Shown: piece by piece, positions 1 through 64,000 of the stretch
Layout of the letters: each line of letters opens with the position of its first letter
Numbering within the stretch: the stretch's first letter is position 1
DNA from: Oryzias latipes
Taxonomy: Eukaryota; Chordata; Actinopteri; Beloniformes; Adrianichthyidae
NCBI RefSeq assembly: GCF_002234675.1
Contig: NC_019879.2
Span: forward strand, 9,677,325 to 9,741,324
Length of the DNA: 64,000 nucleotides
Direction: 5' to 3'
The notes under the pieces: model-generated
Database searches by the model: none
Told to the model about the DNA's origin: nothing
The model's input: the letters and a program-made list of their open reading frames with translations, nothing else
Position numbers and translations under genes: made by a program

Positions 1-1680
1 CATTGATGTTTTCAACTCCTGTGCATATTAAAGACGAGAATGAGTTGAAAATCATTGTGCCTTTTGTTTTTCATTTCAATTTAAACAAAGTTTTATTGAA
101 ATGGCAAAATCTCCACGGATAGGAGGGAGGTGTGACGTGAGTCTGTTGGGAAATGAGCCATGAACGTGGTCAGTACCTGAACTATGTACATTTGCCATTT
201 TTGCCCCACCCGTCCTTCCCATCATCCTCAGTACCAGAAGTCATCCTTCCCATGGTGGCGGGATGTGGGGATTTCCTTTCATGTTACCCTCAGGACATCA
301 TCTGTGTCTCTAATCTTGATCAAAATAAACTTGCTGTTTAGCTGTTGGATTGAATATCTGTATTTTGTTGACTCTGAGCTTGTTTTAGAAACTTTATGGT
401 GCAGATATCTCCAAATGTCTTAGATAATAAGGGGTTTCGTGAGGCACTAAAAAGTCAATGGAATATGCCTTTAGGTGAAACACAGATTTCCTTACCCCAC
501 ATCCAAGATTTCTGACATTATTGTTAACCTGATAAGTGTTTAAATTGCAATTCTAGTTTTCTAATTCTAGTTCAAAAGGCTTATTTTATACAAAAATTGC
601 TGAAAAGGATTCTCTACAGGTCTAAAGTTCTCCCAAATCAGTTTTTTTTTTAACAATCTCCATGAAGGAGGCAATCCTACGGATCACAAGCGATGCCAAT
701 TCTGTAGCTTTATGTGATTTTGAGAGCAAGAATCTGCAGAACAAATTCCGGCTCATTCTAAAGAATTGGAAGGCACCACATTTCCATTGTACCTACAACA
801 AACTTGCAGTGGTTTGACCCAGAGTACTTCTTTTTTGGAAGTCCTTTAGAGACTTAAGATGGATTTAGTATTTTTTTTTTTTTACGGTAATCGTAAAATC
901 CTTTGAGTTCAGAAAGCCTCCATTCTTTGCATTTCAATTTTACCTTATTTATTTTACATAAAAATGTGCATTTTTGGTTTACAAGATTTGTGGTACTAAA
1001 ACATGTTATCCTAATTGCGTTTCAAAGGGTTGTTAAGATTTGTAAAAAATGTAAAAAAAAAAAAAAAAAAGAAATGTTAATATAACATCTTTGAAATAGT
1101 TATACAAAGATGTAGCCGTTGGTGGGTGTTTGCTGATTAATTATTTGTTTTAAATTATATGTATTTCCTAATCGATGATCCTATTAGTGGAATCAGGCAA
1201 AAAAAAAAAAAACTGGCACATTTAATCTGCAGTAGCAAAAAACAAAAAATCTCTGAATGAGAGATATGTGGCTCTTATAAAAATATTTTTTCCCCCATGG
1301 CTGTCAGTGTAAAGCGCTTTGAATTGCCTCTGTCGGAAAAGGTTTTTTTTTGTGGTTAAGGGATTCATAAATTAAAAAAAAATGTTCCAAGGGGTATGTT
1401 TTATTTTATCATATTTTTACTAATTCATATAATTTTCTGGTGTGCAGCTTCTCCCATTAAACAATATTTTCCAGTAATGTTTATTCAAAATCAGAAAATC
1501 CTTCCTATTTCAGTGAAAAAGATTCGTCAACTCAGCGTTTTTCCAGGTTGCATTTAGATTTTTATTTTACATTTTTAGGGGGAAGAAAAAAAAGCTTAAA
1601 AATATCGATTTTCACTGTAAAATCAAACCCGACTGAGTGTTCCTTTAAGGAAGAATGACCCATATTTTTGGCTCTCTGAT
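1..1680. other. Noncoding stretch before rcbtb1
   Basis: AT-rich with several A/T homopolymers (for example 1051-1069). A plus-strand AATAAA at 323-328 could end an upstream gene's transcript, but no coding exon is recognisable. Short open frames here have no domain or composition signal. Confidence 0.5.
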
Positions 1681-1689
1681 CTTATCAGC

Positions 1690-2120
1690 AGATTCGATTG
1701 TTTAGGTCTTGTGATCACGTGACGCGCTCCCCTCTGGTAAATCGACTCGACGGTCCAAGCAGTGGTTCTTCTAGCTCACCTGTGGTCGCGCGCAGAAACA
1801 ACTGTTAGCGCTATCCCCGACAGGTTTGTCGAGACAGGTAAGAGAAACGGCTACTGGTACGATGCTAAGTAACAAGAACCCATTTAAGACACGACAGTGG
1901 AACGCAGTTAGCTCAGATTAGCTAAGATTCTGGAACGGATCAGTGTTGATGTAGCTCGGATTTCGATTGGGTTGTGCTGTCTCTCGCGGGACAGTCAGCA
2001 GAAAAAGGCGTCTGGAACAAAAGCAAACGTGATTCAGCGAGTTAACGGCGTTCGTGCTGCGGTAACAGCGGGGTTTGCAGGTTGGAGTCCACTCGTGATG
2101 TAGCGGGAGGGCTTCACCAC
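1690..2120 (+). promoter_or_regulatory. Putative rcbtb1 promoter with E-box
   Basis: Against AT-rich surroundings this block is visibly richer in GC and CpG. It contains TCACGTGAC with a perfect CACGTG E-box at 1716-1721, of the kind bound by bHLH-ZIP factors (USF, MYC, TFE families), and lies just upstream of the donor at 1838. No TATA box is evident. Promoter role is inferred from position and composition. Confidence 0.5.
1780..1837 (+). other. rcbtb1: Probable 5' noncoding exon of rcbtb1
   Basis: The stretch ends with GAGACAG followed by a consensus donor GTAAGAG at 1838. The first coding exon has a good acceptor (CTCCACAG, exon from 3054) and 109 bp of 5' leader before the ATG. A spliced untranslated first exon in the GC-richer block is therefore likely. 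The 5' boundary is a guess. Confidence 0.45.
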
Positions 2121-2344
2121 GTTGAGACGACACCAACCTAGGGTATTTGGTCAAACTTTGTCAGTACAGCGACGTCACTGAGGTTAATCTATTGTTTCTC
2201 CAAAAATAGAATTTGGTTAGACTGTAAACGCTCAACTATGAAGCGGAAGCTCCTTCTGCTTCAGAGGACAGGAAACTTAGGAAAAGAGCTGAGCGGCCTT
2301 CAGTCAAAAATTCAAGTCCTTTTAATTTATCTCTTATTTCTTTT

Positions 2345-2828
2345 TATTTCTATTCATTATCGTGGTTTAGAACGGAGCAGTGCAGGGAGCTTGTCGCCCG
2401 CCCACAACGTATTTTCTACGTCACGAATGCGCTCTTTTTCAGAAGCAGTTTTCCCCTCAAATAAAAAATTTGTGGCCACAATTTAGTTTTTCGTCATCAC
2501 AAATGAGTGTTTTATGATCATTTTGTGTATATAAATTAGCACAAATTAGCATTTTGTGCACACAAATTAGTATTTAAGTATCTTTATAGCCAACTGCTAA
2601 TTTGTGGCCACAAAATGTTAATTTCAGGGAAGATTTAATTTATTTAAAAAGTTTTAATGTCATCTCTGGGACTCTATAAGTCCTGATTCTCAATAATCTG
2701 AATGTAGAAATACTCAGAAATGCAATTTTAAGCTAAATCTTCTTTATAAACGTCCTCTATCATTAGAAATATGCTACGAAATCATGTTAAAAACACATTT
2801 TTTGTCGGAGTGGGTTTTAAAAAAAAAG
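2345..2828. repeat. MITE of the GACCCACTCC terminal-repeat family (copy 1)
   Basis: Shares the family blocks AGCAGTGCAGGGAGCTTGTC and ATCATGTTAAAAACAC with copies elsewhere. An AT-rich insertion bounded by TTGTGGCCACAA-like strings (about 2470-2622) enlarges it. It lies in the rcbtb1 5' intron. Confidence 0.55.
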
Positions 2829-3045
2829 TTCCTGATGAGAATTTGTGGTGAGGATGGATGTAAATACAAGTCTGGCTAAATATAATGAGCAATTTTCATT
2901 TTTATCAACTTTTATTATATCAAAAATTTTTGCTCCATATAAATGTGAAAGGTTTATGATATGAATGTTTTTAAAGTATATATTTTTATTTTATCCAGGT
3001 CTCCATGACTTTTACTTTAACGATTTCATGTTTGGTACTCTCTGA

Positions 3046-12230
<9,185 letters not shown>

Positions 12231-13565
12231 GGTGAGGATGGGACAACTGTTGGACTCCAGAGGTCAATTCGACTGCGTCATCGCCTCAAGTCGACTATCA
12301 GCAGAAACTCTTACGATGTTCAACACTTCAATCAGGTTTGGTTTGAATTCCAGTTCTGGATAGACTCGGATGTACTTTCTGGAATGAAAGGCTGATCCTC
12401 AACGGTTTTACTCTGTGCCTCTAAGAACACATTTATGGTTTGAAAAAGAAACAAAAGATTTTCCTTTAAAGTTTTCTTTTTAAGCAAGTTAGGTCTTTGT
12501 AACAAAGCAAAATTACTTGCCAGTTGCTTCCTATAAATATTTTTTAAATAGTTTAGTTTATTTGTAGTGACTGGGTTACTTTACTTTGGAATTATTGGAA
12601 TTCCACACAATAATAAAACTGTAAAGTTTAGGAAACCAAAGAAAAATGAAAACTACATTTTAAGGAAAAAACAAAGCTTTTTATTTTCTCATTTGCCTGC
12701 TAGTTTTTAAAATTGAAAACATGTTTTTTCTTTTCTCCCCTTCTTTCTGAGAGTAAAGTTGAGGATTTTTTTTCCTTTGTAGGCCAGCTGGCATCTCAAA
12801 ACTTTTGCCTTGGCAGCCAAAAAGAGCTTCTAAAAAAGTGAGACAAAGTAACTGAAGAAATATAAAAAAAATTAGATTAGGGCAGAAAGTAAAGAAATTA
12901 GGAATGTAAACTAATTATTCCAAATCTAAAAAGCTAAATATATTTTCTATTGAAATGTTGGTGTTACACGGGGATTTGCTCTTTCAGGTTTAGAATTTTG
13001 TGGTATTTTTCAGTCATTCCAGAAATTCTTAAGTTTGCACTTTTGTTTATGATGAAAAACATCCTGAAAACATTGCACCGCGTACCTCCAGGGTTTGAGG
13101 ATCCAAACGAGCCTCTTTGCACATTCGGATGTTGGAATTCTAAGAATTTGAACACTTATGGGTTTGGAACCTGCAGCAGTCTAAGCTGAATTCAAATTCT
13201 TAAATTGCAGAAGTGAAAAAATACAAATGTATTTCTGTCTTAAAACCTTGATGTTAATAGTTCATTTTGTTTCACTTTGGGCATTAAATTAAAGATGAAA
13301 TGAGTTTTTTACAGTAGAGTTTTTACATAATAAACATTAAAGTGTTGACAAAGTGTTAATGGAGGTTGGAGACGTCTTAGCTGCCTGGACCTTCAGGTAT
13401 TTTTTATCTGCACTACTTGTATGACTTTTCAAACAAAAGTATTATTCAACTATTCTGTCAAACAATACATAAGTTAATAGTCTCTATTGTACTGAGGATT
13501 ATGGAGTGCCAGTTCAATTTTGTAACTTTTGCATTTGAAGGAATAAAGATTTAAACTTTTCTTCA
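12231..13565 (+). other. rcbtb1: rcbtb1 3' untranslated region with poly(A) signal
   Basis: The AT-rich tail after the TGA has no good acceptor leading to more coding sequence. A canonical AATAAA lies at 13542-13547, so cleavage is expected about 15-25 bp later. On the minus strand another AATAAA lies at 13581-13576, so convergent transcripts could end within tens of bases of each other. Confidence 0.6.
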
Positions 13566-14189
13566 GAATCTTTTTTTTATTGTTTTCAAATCTCATTGGC
13601 TGCAGTTCCTGGATGTTCTGGGTTTCTACTCTAAACATTAAGAGAATAAATAAATGTTACAAAAGATGTAGTCATAAAAAAACATAATTATTTAATAGCA
13701 CATTGTAAAAAAACAGGTGTACATTCTAAATGTTATTGATAATGACAACATGACAAACCTGAGCTTTTCTTGCACAAATTCCAAACATTCTGTGAGGGCT
13801 TCCTTTTTCAGTTCAGTCATCTAAAACATTTCAGAAGATCTTTTAAATCTTCTAAAACCACAGATGGACGATGAGATCCTTTTCTGCCAGTGAGTCTCCC
13901 TGATATTCTTGACCTTATAGCCACAATGACTGTAAACGCAAATGAGCATAGCATCTCAGGATGTATTCAGACTGGGGAAAATAGTTTGTTCCAACTACCT
14001 TTCAGGGAGGTGCTGTCTCATCATTGTAGTGTTATGGCATTATTTTAAGAGAATTCTGTTAAGGATCTTTAAGGCAGCTTTTAGGATGACATCACAGCAG
14101 CGCTGGGCGCGTGTGGCATGACGAGACACAGATAAGCACATAAGAAGAGTTTTCAGCGGTATTAAAATAAACGTTCTAACAAGTTAACA

Positions 14190-15110
14190 TGTGGACCCTT
14201 TTTTCTGGATGATCACACGACAATCAAGGCTTTATATTTGTCCGCAGCTCAAATGTTGCTTCATCCTGACTGTGTTTACATCACGTGACCACCGGCTACG
14301 GTGGCCGTTTTGGTTCAGTTGTTCCGCTCCGGGAATGGATTGTGTTCAGACTGAGGAATCTCAGAGCGAACCGGAGCTCAGTACGACTGGAAACAAACCA
14401 TGGGCACCTCCAAAGAAGGGTCCGAGAGCGTTTCGGGTGCCGTGCTGCGGGCTTTTGGGTTGTCTGGGCCGGTAGAGAGGAGGGGCCGCATCTTAAGGGA
14501 GCACAGGTGTGTCTTGCAGTTCCCTTTAGTGCCAGTTCAATGCGACCACCGTAACCCTTGTGCTATCCTAGGCACTTTAGTGGGTCTAGATGACCCAACT
14601 CCCAACATTAGACAGTGCGCTGAACCTTTTTTCTTTAATGATTTGTGAACCTCCCTGGTGTCCATGGATTACATGAAATCTTTCCACCTTTATCCACCTT
14701 TGTCATGGTAGGGAGAACACGTCAATGGAAGAGTGGGGTCATAGGATAGCACAAGGGTTAAGAGGCATCATGAAAGTAGAAAGTATGATTGTCATGCGTG
14801 TGGTAAGTGTATCGTGATGTATTTGTATGGACAATGCAAGTTGCATGCACAAATGATGGCGCACTCCAGTCATTCGTAAGGTGCCTGTCCTTACTGAACA
14901 AATGCTGCACGCACCAGGTGTGCAGGTGTTACTCAAGTGGCCATAAGCTGCTCTACGGGCTCACCCGGTTGTCTACAATCTTAAAATTTCAAGTTTGCAA
15001 GGCAGTTGTGACAAATTTTGTGTCCATTTTCATTTTTTTTTACTTTCACACCAGTGGCAGTCTATCTGTAGCGCCAATTATCATGCATTTTCTCCTGGAG
15101 ACCTGAAAGA
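14190..15110. repeat. Dispersed repeat interrupted by a TTAA MITE
   Basis: The left part (GGCCGCATCTTAAGGGAGC, CAGGTGTGTCTTGCAGTT) and right part (AAAGTATGATTGTCATGCG) are both matched around 38460-38760 in an mcf2l intron. The two halves are split here by the MITE at 14551-14761, so one older element carries a younger one. Confidence 0.6.
14551..14761. mobile_element. TTAA-site MITE (piggyBac-like), copy A
   Basis: Terminal inverted repeats CCCTTGTGCTATCCTAGG at the left and CATAGGATAGCACAAGGG at the right are flanked by GTAA and TTAA, a piggyBac-type target. The interior has no coding capacity; about 205 bp. Confidence 0.8.
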
Positions 15111-15300
15111 TGACTGCTGCTTTTAGCCGTAGAAGGCATGGAGGAAGACCAAAGAGGAGGTTTGATGAAGGAGATGAGTTGTTGGTGTTAGCCAGAAGGA
15201 TGCAGAAGAGAGGGTTGGAAGGAGGCAGTTGATTGGCTGTGGCAACCCCCTAAAGGGAGCAGCTGACAGGCAAAGAAGAAGAAGACTGCAGCTGATGGCC

Positions 15301-22589
<7,289 letters not shown>

Positions 22590-22681
22590 TTCTAGTCACG
22601 AGGTCACAGGAGAACGACCTAATTCTATGAAATAATTCTGCCAGGTTGTTACGCTAAAGAGTTCGTTTAAGGTCGGTTTGG

Positions 22682-22692
22682 CCAATCATTGG
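22682..22692 (-). promoter_or_regulatory. CCAAT box upstream of phf11
   Basis: The palindromic string CCAATCATTGG carries CCAAT on both strands, about 95-105 bp upstream of the phf11 ATG on the minus strand. Position fits an NF-Y site near a TATA-less promoter; function is inferred only. Confidence 0.35.
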
Positions 22693-22914
22693 TTCTGTCC
22701 AAGTTGCCAGGTTCTTCTCCTGAGATTCACCTTTCGGTTTAGCGCTGAGAATGTCTCGTGCCTGCATTTGTGACTGTATTTTTCTCATGAGAGGACCGTA
22801 GAGGACATGTATAAGAATATTAAGAATAAAACCGCATTTCTTAGTATTTCTTTGTTCAAAATGATGTAGGTCGGATGCAGACAAAACATTACAGTTAGAA
22901 AAAGCTTAATGGTG

Positions 22915-23357
22915 GGATGTAAAAGCCCCTACCATGAGCTCCCTGCTCTGCTCCATTCTGATGCATCCCACTTGCAGACAAATAGATCCATGTACTTCTT
23001 TGGTTCCTCGTCTGAGCTTGAATCTGGATCAAAACTGTATGGCTGGATAGCTCCAATATTGCTCACCATTTTTGTTGCATCAGTAATGTTAGGCTGGAGG
23101 TGTGAGGGACTGTAAGTTAGTGGGACAGAACGTTAACAGATGGTCGTCGGGATGTGTTGATGGGCTTACTCGGCGCCATCAGTCCTGCCCAAAATTCAGG
23201 TGAATTTCTAATAAACTCCTGTCGCTCTGCAGAAACTATGTTCTAGAAAATGACACAGGTTTTTAGATTTTGGCTTAAAATTGCATATTCATGACTAAAA
23301 GACAGCTGATACCACTTTTATAAATAATCAAAAGATGATTAGAGTGAGACTTTACAG
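22915..23357. repeat. MITE of the GACCCACTCC family (inverted) with coding-like segment
   Basis: Ends AAGATGATTAGAGTGAGACTTT. On the minus strand it contains an ATG-led frame (SNIGAIQPYSFDPDSSSDEE) shared with copies at 35797, 43095 and 54155. It lies between the convergent phf11 start side and the mcf2l 3' end. Confidence 0.7.
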
Positions 23358-24280
23358 CCACTCATGCACTCATGAACAATATTTACATCTCCTTTTGATT
23401 ACATTTTTAAGATTTTTTTGTTGCCCTTTTTAAATATTAAATTTAAATGCAATTGTTATTACAGGACTCAGTTTATTCAAACTTTTTCGTTAAGTGCAAA
23501 CATCATGAAATCCAAACCTGGCAACCCAGTTTCACTTTCATTTCTTGCTAATTTCCTCAGGCAGTGTCCCGCCCACAAACACAAACACACTGATGGAATT
23601 ATCACAAGTTATTTATGTAAAAAAAATGTGCACGTCACCAAAGTGACATCACTATTCATATTTTACAATAAAGCCTCTTCAGTAACAAACATGTCACAGA
23701 CAATGACAGCATATCTACATTCAGAAGTTGAAGCGTCCACAGTTGACAGGGATCTCTGATGAATCACACAGGAAGGAATCTGTTGGGAGTACAAGGCCTG
23801 GTGGGAGAACAGGTTTCTACAAACAGGCTGACAATATACCAACAGAAAAGAAGACCAGGGGGAAAAATGAAAAACACTGAATGATTTAACAAATAAATAA
23901 CATTTAGGGAAACATAAAACATTCCATAAACAAGCTGCACATAATTCTGACTAACAAACCCAGCTGAAATATGGACATAAAAATCCTCAGAACCGGAAAT
24001 AAATACAATCTAGAAAATGATATGCTGGCCCATCTGTATGTACACCTATTATGTAATCAGTGAAACTACCAGACAGGTTTGCAAATGGAGGACGATCACT
24101 GCACTATACTGTCGCGGTGTGGAATCGATTCATTCGCTTCATGGCGTTTCAACTCCTAAATGAGCGTGTGATCAGGAAATATAAAGGAAATTTGTAGATA
24201 ATCTGTGCAAACTTTGATTCAAGTACTGATATTGGCAATACAACACAGATAACGTGATGCAGGCGCTGGGGACGGCGGCT

Positions 24281-59612
<35,332 letters not shown>

Positions 59613-59799
59613 GACTGCTGGACTTGCACAGAGGACGACCCCCTCAAAGCTCCAACAGACCTCAAGATGCAAACATAGGAGGATTGTCTTTCTGTTGTAA
59701 AGTGCCGGGTCACTGAAGACCACAACGCCACGCTCTCACATGCATCCCACGATGAAATCTCTGCTCTGGATACATGCAAGGCAAGCCCGGCATCCTCTG

Positions 59800-62700
59800 C
59801 AGTGCCACATCCAGGGACAAGCGCAGAGCAAAGCGGGTAAAAACAGCTGACTCACTCTCAGTACGAACTCCACTTCCAGCCTTTGTTTACTCTAAAAAGT
59901 CAGACCAGATCCAGAGCCGCACACACACACTTGCAGAGATGACAACACAAAAGTGCTCCCAACACTTCTGACACTTGAAAGTTGTGAGAGGGTTCTAGGA
60001 AAGCACCAAGAGGGAGGAGGTGGGGATGACAACAGAAGTAGAGGGCAGCCGGTAGGGCACAAATCCCCTTCTGCTCCTCAGGCTAATTATATTCCTTCAC
60101 TCTTTCACTAATCTGCCCTTTCTTTCCCTCTTTTAATCTCTCTCAATTCACTATATTCATGTAAAACAAGAATGCAAAATAAAAAAATAAAAATAAATAA
60201 AACACAAACACGAGAAACTGTAGATGCTATTTAGATTTAAATAAAAACTATAACGCTACACAAAAACATTCTGACACGCACAAGAAGCGAACCGTGTGAA
60301 TACATTGTAAATTGATACAAAAAATGAAAGCACTAGTTTCTTGCAAATTTATAAACTTTTCTGTGTACCGGTATTTTATTTTTGAACAAACTGAATCTTA
60401 TAGTTAAAAGGGGAAAGCAACCTGCAACTTTAAGGTTTAAAAAGAGGAAGGAGAGCATTCTGGGATACTAATGAGGAGACTGCAGGGGACCAGACGCAAT
60501 GTCAGTTCTGCATCCAATGACATTCACAGTTCCCGCTCCTGAGCTCCAGGTCATCCATCCCACTGACAGGGAACTCATTTGTCCTTGAAGCTGTGAAAGC
60601 ATAAACACAAAACACACACAGACACACACACCTCTATGCTCTGTGCTGCAGTGATGGAGACTCTGCTGGTAGCAAATATAAAATGATAGACATTTATAAA
60701 TCAGTCTTCTAATCCAGCACATAACTTTGAAAAAAAAAGCATATTCTGACCATATGTTCACCTTTTGAAACAAAACAATTACTTTAAAGTCACTACTTTC
60801 AGAAAAAGTAGTGACTTTTTTCACTACTTTCACTACTTTCAGAAAAAGTAGTGACTTTTTTCACTACCTTCACTACTTTCAGAAAAAGTAGTGACTTTTT
60901 CTGTAAGTATTTTTTTTTAATTTGGTTCTATTGTGGAATGTCAGAACCATGGGGATTTTTTGAGTACCAGCTTCAATTCACACGGATTTAGGCTAAACCA
61001 AGGAGCGATAGTATAAAGCCAACATTTTAGTTTCAGATTCAATTTCTGTTTTGACATTGAAAAACAGGTCCTGGCACAGAGTCATGTTGGTATAAAACCT
61101 CCAAATAACCACAAGTGTGATCGGCTAAAGCAGAACAGCTTCAACCTTGTTCCTCGACAGGTCTAGAGCTTCTTCTTCATTAGAACCTGAGCCATACCTT
61201 TCAGCTCACCTGCAGGAACAGTGTTATGATAAATAAGGACAGAACAGGCCTAGGTTAAACTGACCAGTCGATATCGGTTCATTTTGAACGATTCAATTCT
61301 CTGCCCTCAAATGGATCCAGGATATCTTTAGCCAAAACTTCATCCAGTGTGACTCAGAGATAAATGCTTGGATACTGAACAGTGCAGGTAAAGTTTTCCA
61401 AATTCCTTGGATTTCTTGCAAGATAATCAAGTGTAAATGAAATGTGTACAAACAAGTAAACAAGAATGAATGTCAAATCCATTTACATTTTAGTTGTAGT
61501 TCAGCCAACTGTTGTTTTTCCACATCCAAATAACCCAAAGGGAACAATACTAGAACATTCTACACACTGTATGGTCACATGTCTTTGCTAATTTCAAAGT
61601 GTTTGGACTGGAATGATGGACGGATCAGTTTTTGCTGACATCACATGTGTGTTGTCCGCTGTATTGCACTTGGTGATTTTAACTTTAGAGTAAAATAAAC
61701 CTACTGTTCCTCAATCCAAATAGTATTTTACAAAATCAATACAAATCATTGATTTTATTTTAAAACTATTTTATAATGGTATAGGTCGATTCGATTAACA
61801 CCTTGTGTCAAACAGATCAATCTGGTTGGATCGTGATAATATAAATCGATTTGTCAATTGATCGTTACACTCCTAGTCACAAATGTCAAGACTCATCAGC
61901 AAAGACAACAAAACTTGCACACATAAATGTCAATATGGGATTGCTATAGACACTTCAAGAGCCCAAAAAATTACTTTTCAAGCTCAGATTGTTTCTCTGA
62001 ATCACACACCTCCTGGTTTCGCTGTCTTGAGGATTGTAACTCCCCGGAGGTGCAACTACAAAAACACAAACATATTCTAGGAACGCTGGATACTCTGAGC
62101 CTTTCACTGCTGCTTATGTAACTGCAAACCAGTGTCAAAACATTTTCGGCAACCCAAAGGTGCAGGGAGTGCTGAGACAGAGGGGACGTGGGTTAGCCAG
62201 CCTCTCTGCCTCTCATGCATTAGTCTCAGTCCAGTCTGTCAGTTTGCAGAACATGAACTGCATTACAATGAGCACAACAATGTCTTGGACTTCCATTCTT
62301 CAGAGTAACTGCACTTTAGAGGGTTATCAAGAAGTTGCTGTTCGTTTGAGTTGCTTTGTCTGTCTAAAACTCAAATGAGCAGCAAACGTCTTGTTGAGCT
62401 GCACTGAGGAGCCGAATTTATCTGACAGATTTGAATAAATGGGGAATTTTCACAGATTCAATTTCAACTAAAAAGTCTAAATTGTGTGCAACAGAAAGTC
62501 AGTCCACGCCACAAAAGATGATTTAGGAGCTTAGATTTAACCACCAAGACCTTCAGCAATCCACTCTTTTGTCAATTTTTGCAGTTGCTGGATATAAAGA
62601 CGTGGCAACAAGTATGAAAGGTCTTCTACAAGAAAGTGTTTCCCCTATAGAGCATACAGGCTCTATGGTTTGGCTTCCTCCATTCATGCAGACTCTCTGG

Positions 62701-64000
62701 AGGAACTCAGAAAGGTTTTTTATGGCAACTAACCGACTAAATGCTAAAACACTGAGAATGTGATGCTACAGCAATGCTTGTTTCTCTCTTCCTTACTAGA
62801 CGACGGCTAATCATGCCAGCCTGCATCCATCTGGCCCAACACCTGCTCTGCCTTTAGGGATGAACAGCACAGCTCACTTGCTGAGCTTTCCACTCAAACA
62901 GTTTAAGGGACAACAAGCGACTAAGATCAAGAATCACCTATTTGCCTCCTAGACAGCTGGGCTGCCCTAAACATGCCTAAGCTTATTCCAGATTCACCTC
63001 AACTTAGAGCACAACGTGATCAGAAAGATGCAAGACATTTATACCCTGAAAGACAACACATATGTGCATTTACAACATTTTTTTATGAAGAGAGTACAGA
63101 GAAGGACTGCAAGGGAACACCATGGAGAAGCTGCAACCTGGAACTCAATGAAGTGGATGAAACTCTTTAAATCAAACAGAAGTAGGTCAAATGTGTGTAC
63201 TGGCACATGCATGTATGCATATGTACAACTGTTTATTAAGATATTTCTTAAAACATTTTCTTTTATCTCGTGACTTTTAAATGGCTTTCTTAATTATTTG
63301 TTTTATCTGCAACATACATGTCACTTAATCACTGGATCCACATAGTAACCATTTTTACATTTTGCACAGAACAGACATGTTTATATTTGGTATCATATTT
63401 TATTTTTTGCACTGATATGGTGACTGCGTTTAATATTTTTTAACATGCAGACAGTGACAATAAAAGTATATCGTATCTTTAATTCTAGGTTGTCCTAACT
63501 GACTTTTCACAAGGCAGGATCTTTTTTTTTTTAAATTCCTGACATGACTATTTTGATTTTTCCCAGAATCCTTCATCACTGCCCCTACTTGCTGTCTTCT
63601 TCAATCAGTTATTTCAGTCCTTGCTGAGCTTCTGCTTCTGACCTTTTGCTAATATTGTGCTGTTTGCCTGAAGCATGCATTATAAAACTCATATATGTAT
63701 GTATTTCAAATAATATTTTTTGAGCTCGAATGAATGCAGTTTCATTCCTCCAGCTTGCCCTGCTGCCCTTGTCCCTCTTTCCACCCACTCACTGCTGACA
63801 GGCTTTCACCATCTCTGCAGCTGAGACGGAACTCAGACAAGCAGCCCCTGGTATGATGGCTTTAATAAGACAGGAGCAAAAACATGAAAATGATAGCTTA
63901 CAGAGCAACACAAAACATAATATAGGCTGTGTCTCCTAAAAAGAAGAATAAAAAAAAAGAGAACCACAATCAAAGTCTGGTGCAGATAGAAAAAGAAAAA
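59800..64000. other. Upstream flank of mcf2l, no gene supported
   Basis: AT-rich sequence with a 40-bp tandem repeat near 60800. I see no exon with both splice sites and domain evidence. Open frames up to 121 codons look random. Further 5' mcf2l promoters or a neighbour could lie beyond. Confidence 0.4.
60791..60900. repeat. 40-bp tandem repeat with hairpin potential
   Basis: AGAAAAAGTAGTGACTTTTT followed by TCACTACTTTCACTACTTTC repeats with a 40-bp period about 2.7 times. CACTACTTT and AAAGTAGTG arms can pair. Confidence 0.85.

Noticed and set aside
12950..13189. 79-codon plus-strand open frame after the rcbtb1 stop
   Set aside because: It lies in the 3' UTR before the poly(A) signal, without domain or splice support.
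60468..60833. 121-codon minus-strand open frame upstream of mcf2l
   Set aside because: It overlaps the 40-bp tandem repeat and has no protein-like features.
60791..60900. CRISPR-like regular array
   Set aside because: The 40-bp units are directly tandem without unique spacers, and the genome is vertebrate.

Overview
This window is vertebrate nuclear DNA, almost certainly from a teleost fish. Three multi-exon genes are split by short (70-110 bp) and long GT-AG introns. The noncoding part is packed with fish-type repeats: Tc1, hAT, TTAA-site MITEs, tRNA-derived SINEs, L2-like LINE tails and long microsatellites. The repeat mix would fit a percomorph such as a medaka relative, but the sequence alone does not prove the species.

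Layout. Positions 1-1,680 are noncoding, probably in part the 3' end of an unseen neighbour. A GC-richer promoter block with a CACGTG E-box (about 1,700-2,100) precedes rcbtb1, which runs on the plus strand to a stop at 12,230 and an AATAAA at 13,542. Its 11 coding exons join in phase into 531 aa: RCC1 repeats, then a BTB domain. Convergent to it on the minus strand (22,589 back to 15,301) is a PHF11-family gene assembled here from 13 small exons (441 aa). It has an extended PHD-type zinc cluster, an acidic/Ser-rich linker and a PHF11-like C-terminal helical region. The convergent PHF11/RCBTB1 pair is also found on human chromosome 13.

From 59,612 back to 24,281, minus strand, lies mcf2l (DBS/OST), a Dbl-family Rho guanine nucleotide exchange factor. 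It has 31 shared exons plus two candidate alternative first exons (59,456-59,612 and 55,528-55,936). Both end in phase 1, as the shared exon 2 requires, and give 1,196 or 1,280 aa. Domain order is Sec14/CRAL-TRIO, spectrin repeat, DH, PH, Ser-rich linker, SH3, C-terminal tail. About 59,800-64,000 shows no gene I can support.

The three genes are not an operon or a shared pathway. RCBTB1 is a putative ubiquitin-ligase adaptor, PHF11 a nuclear zinc-finger protein, and MCF2L a Rho/Cdc42 activator at membranes. I found no CRISPR array, RNA gene, prophage or new enzymatic system. The interesting material is the hidden phf11 gene with its exon oddities, the mcf2l alternative N-termini, and several multi-copy MITE families, one of which carries a conserved coding-like segment.
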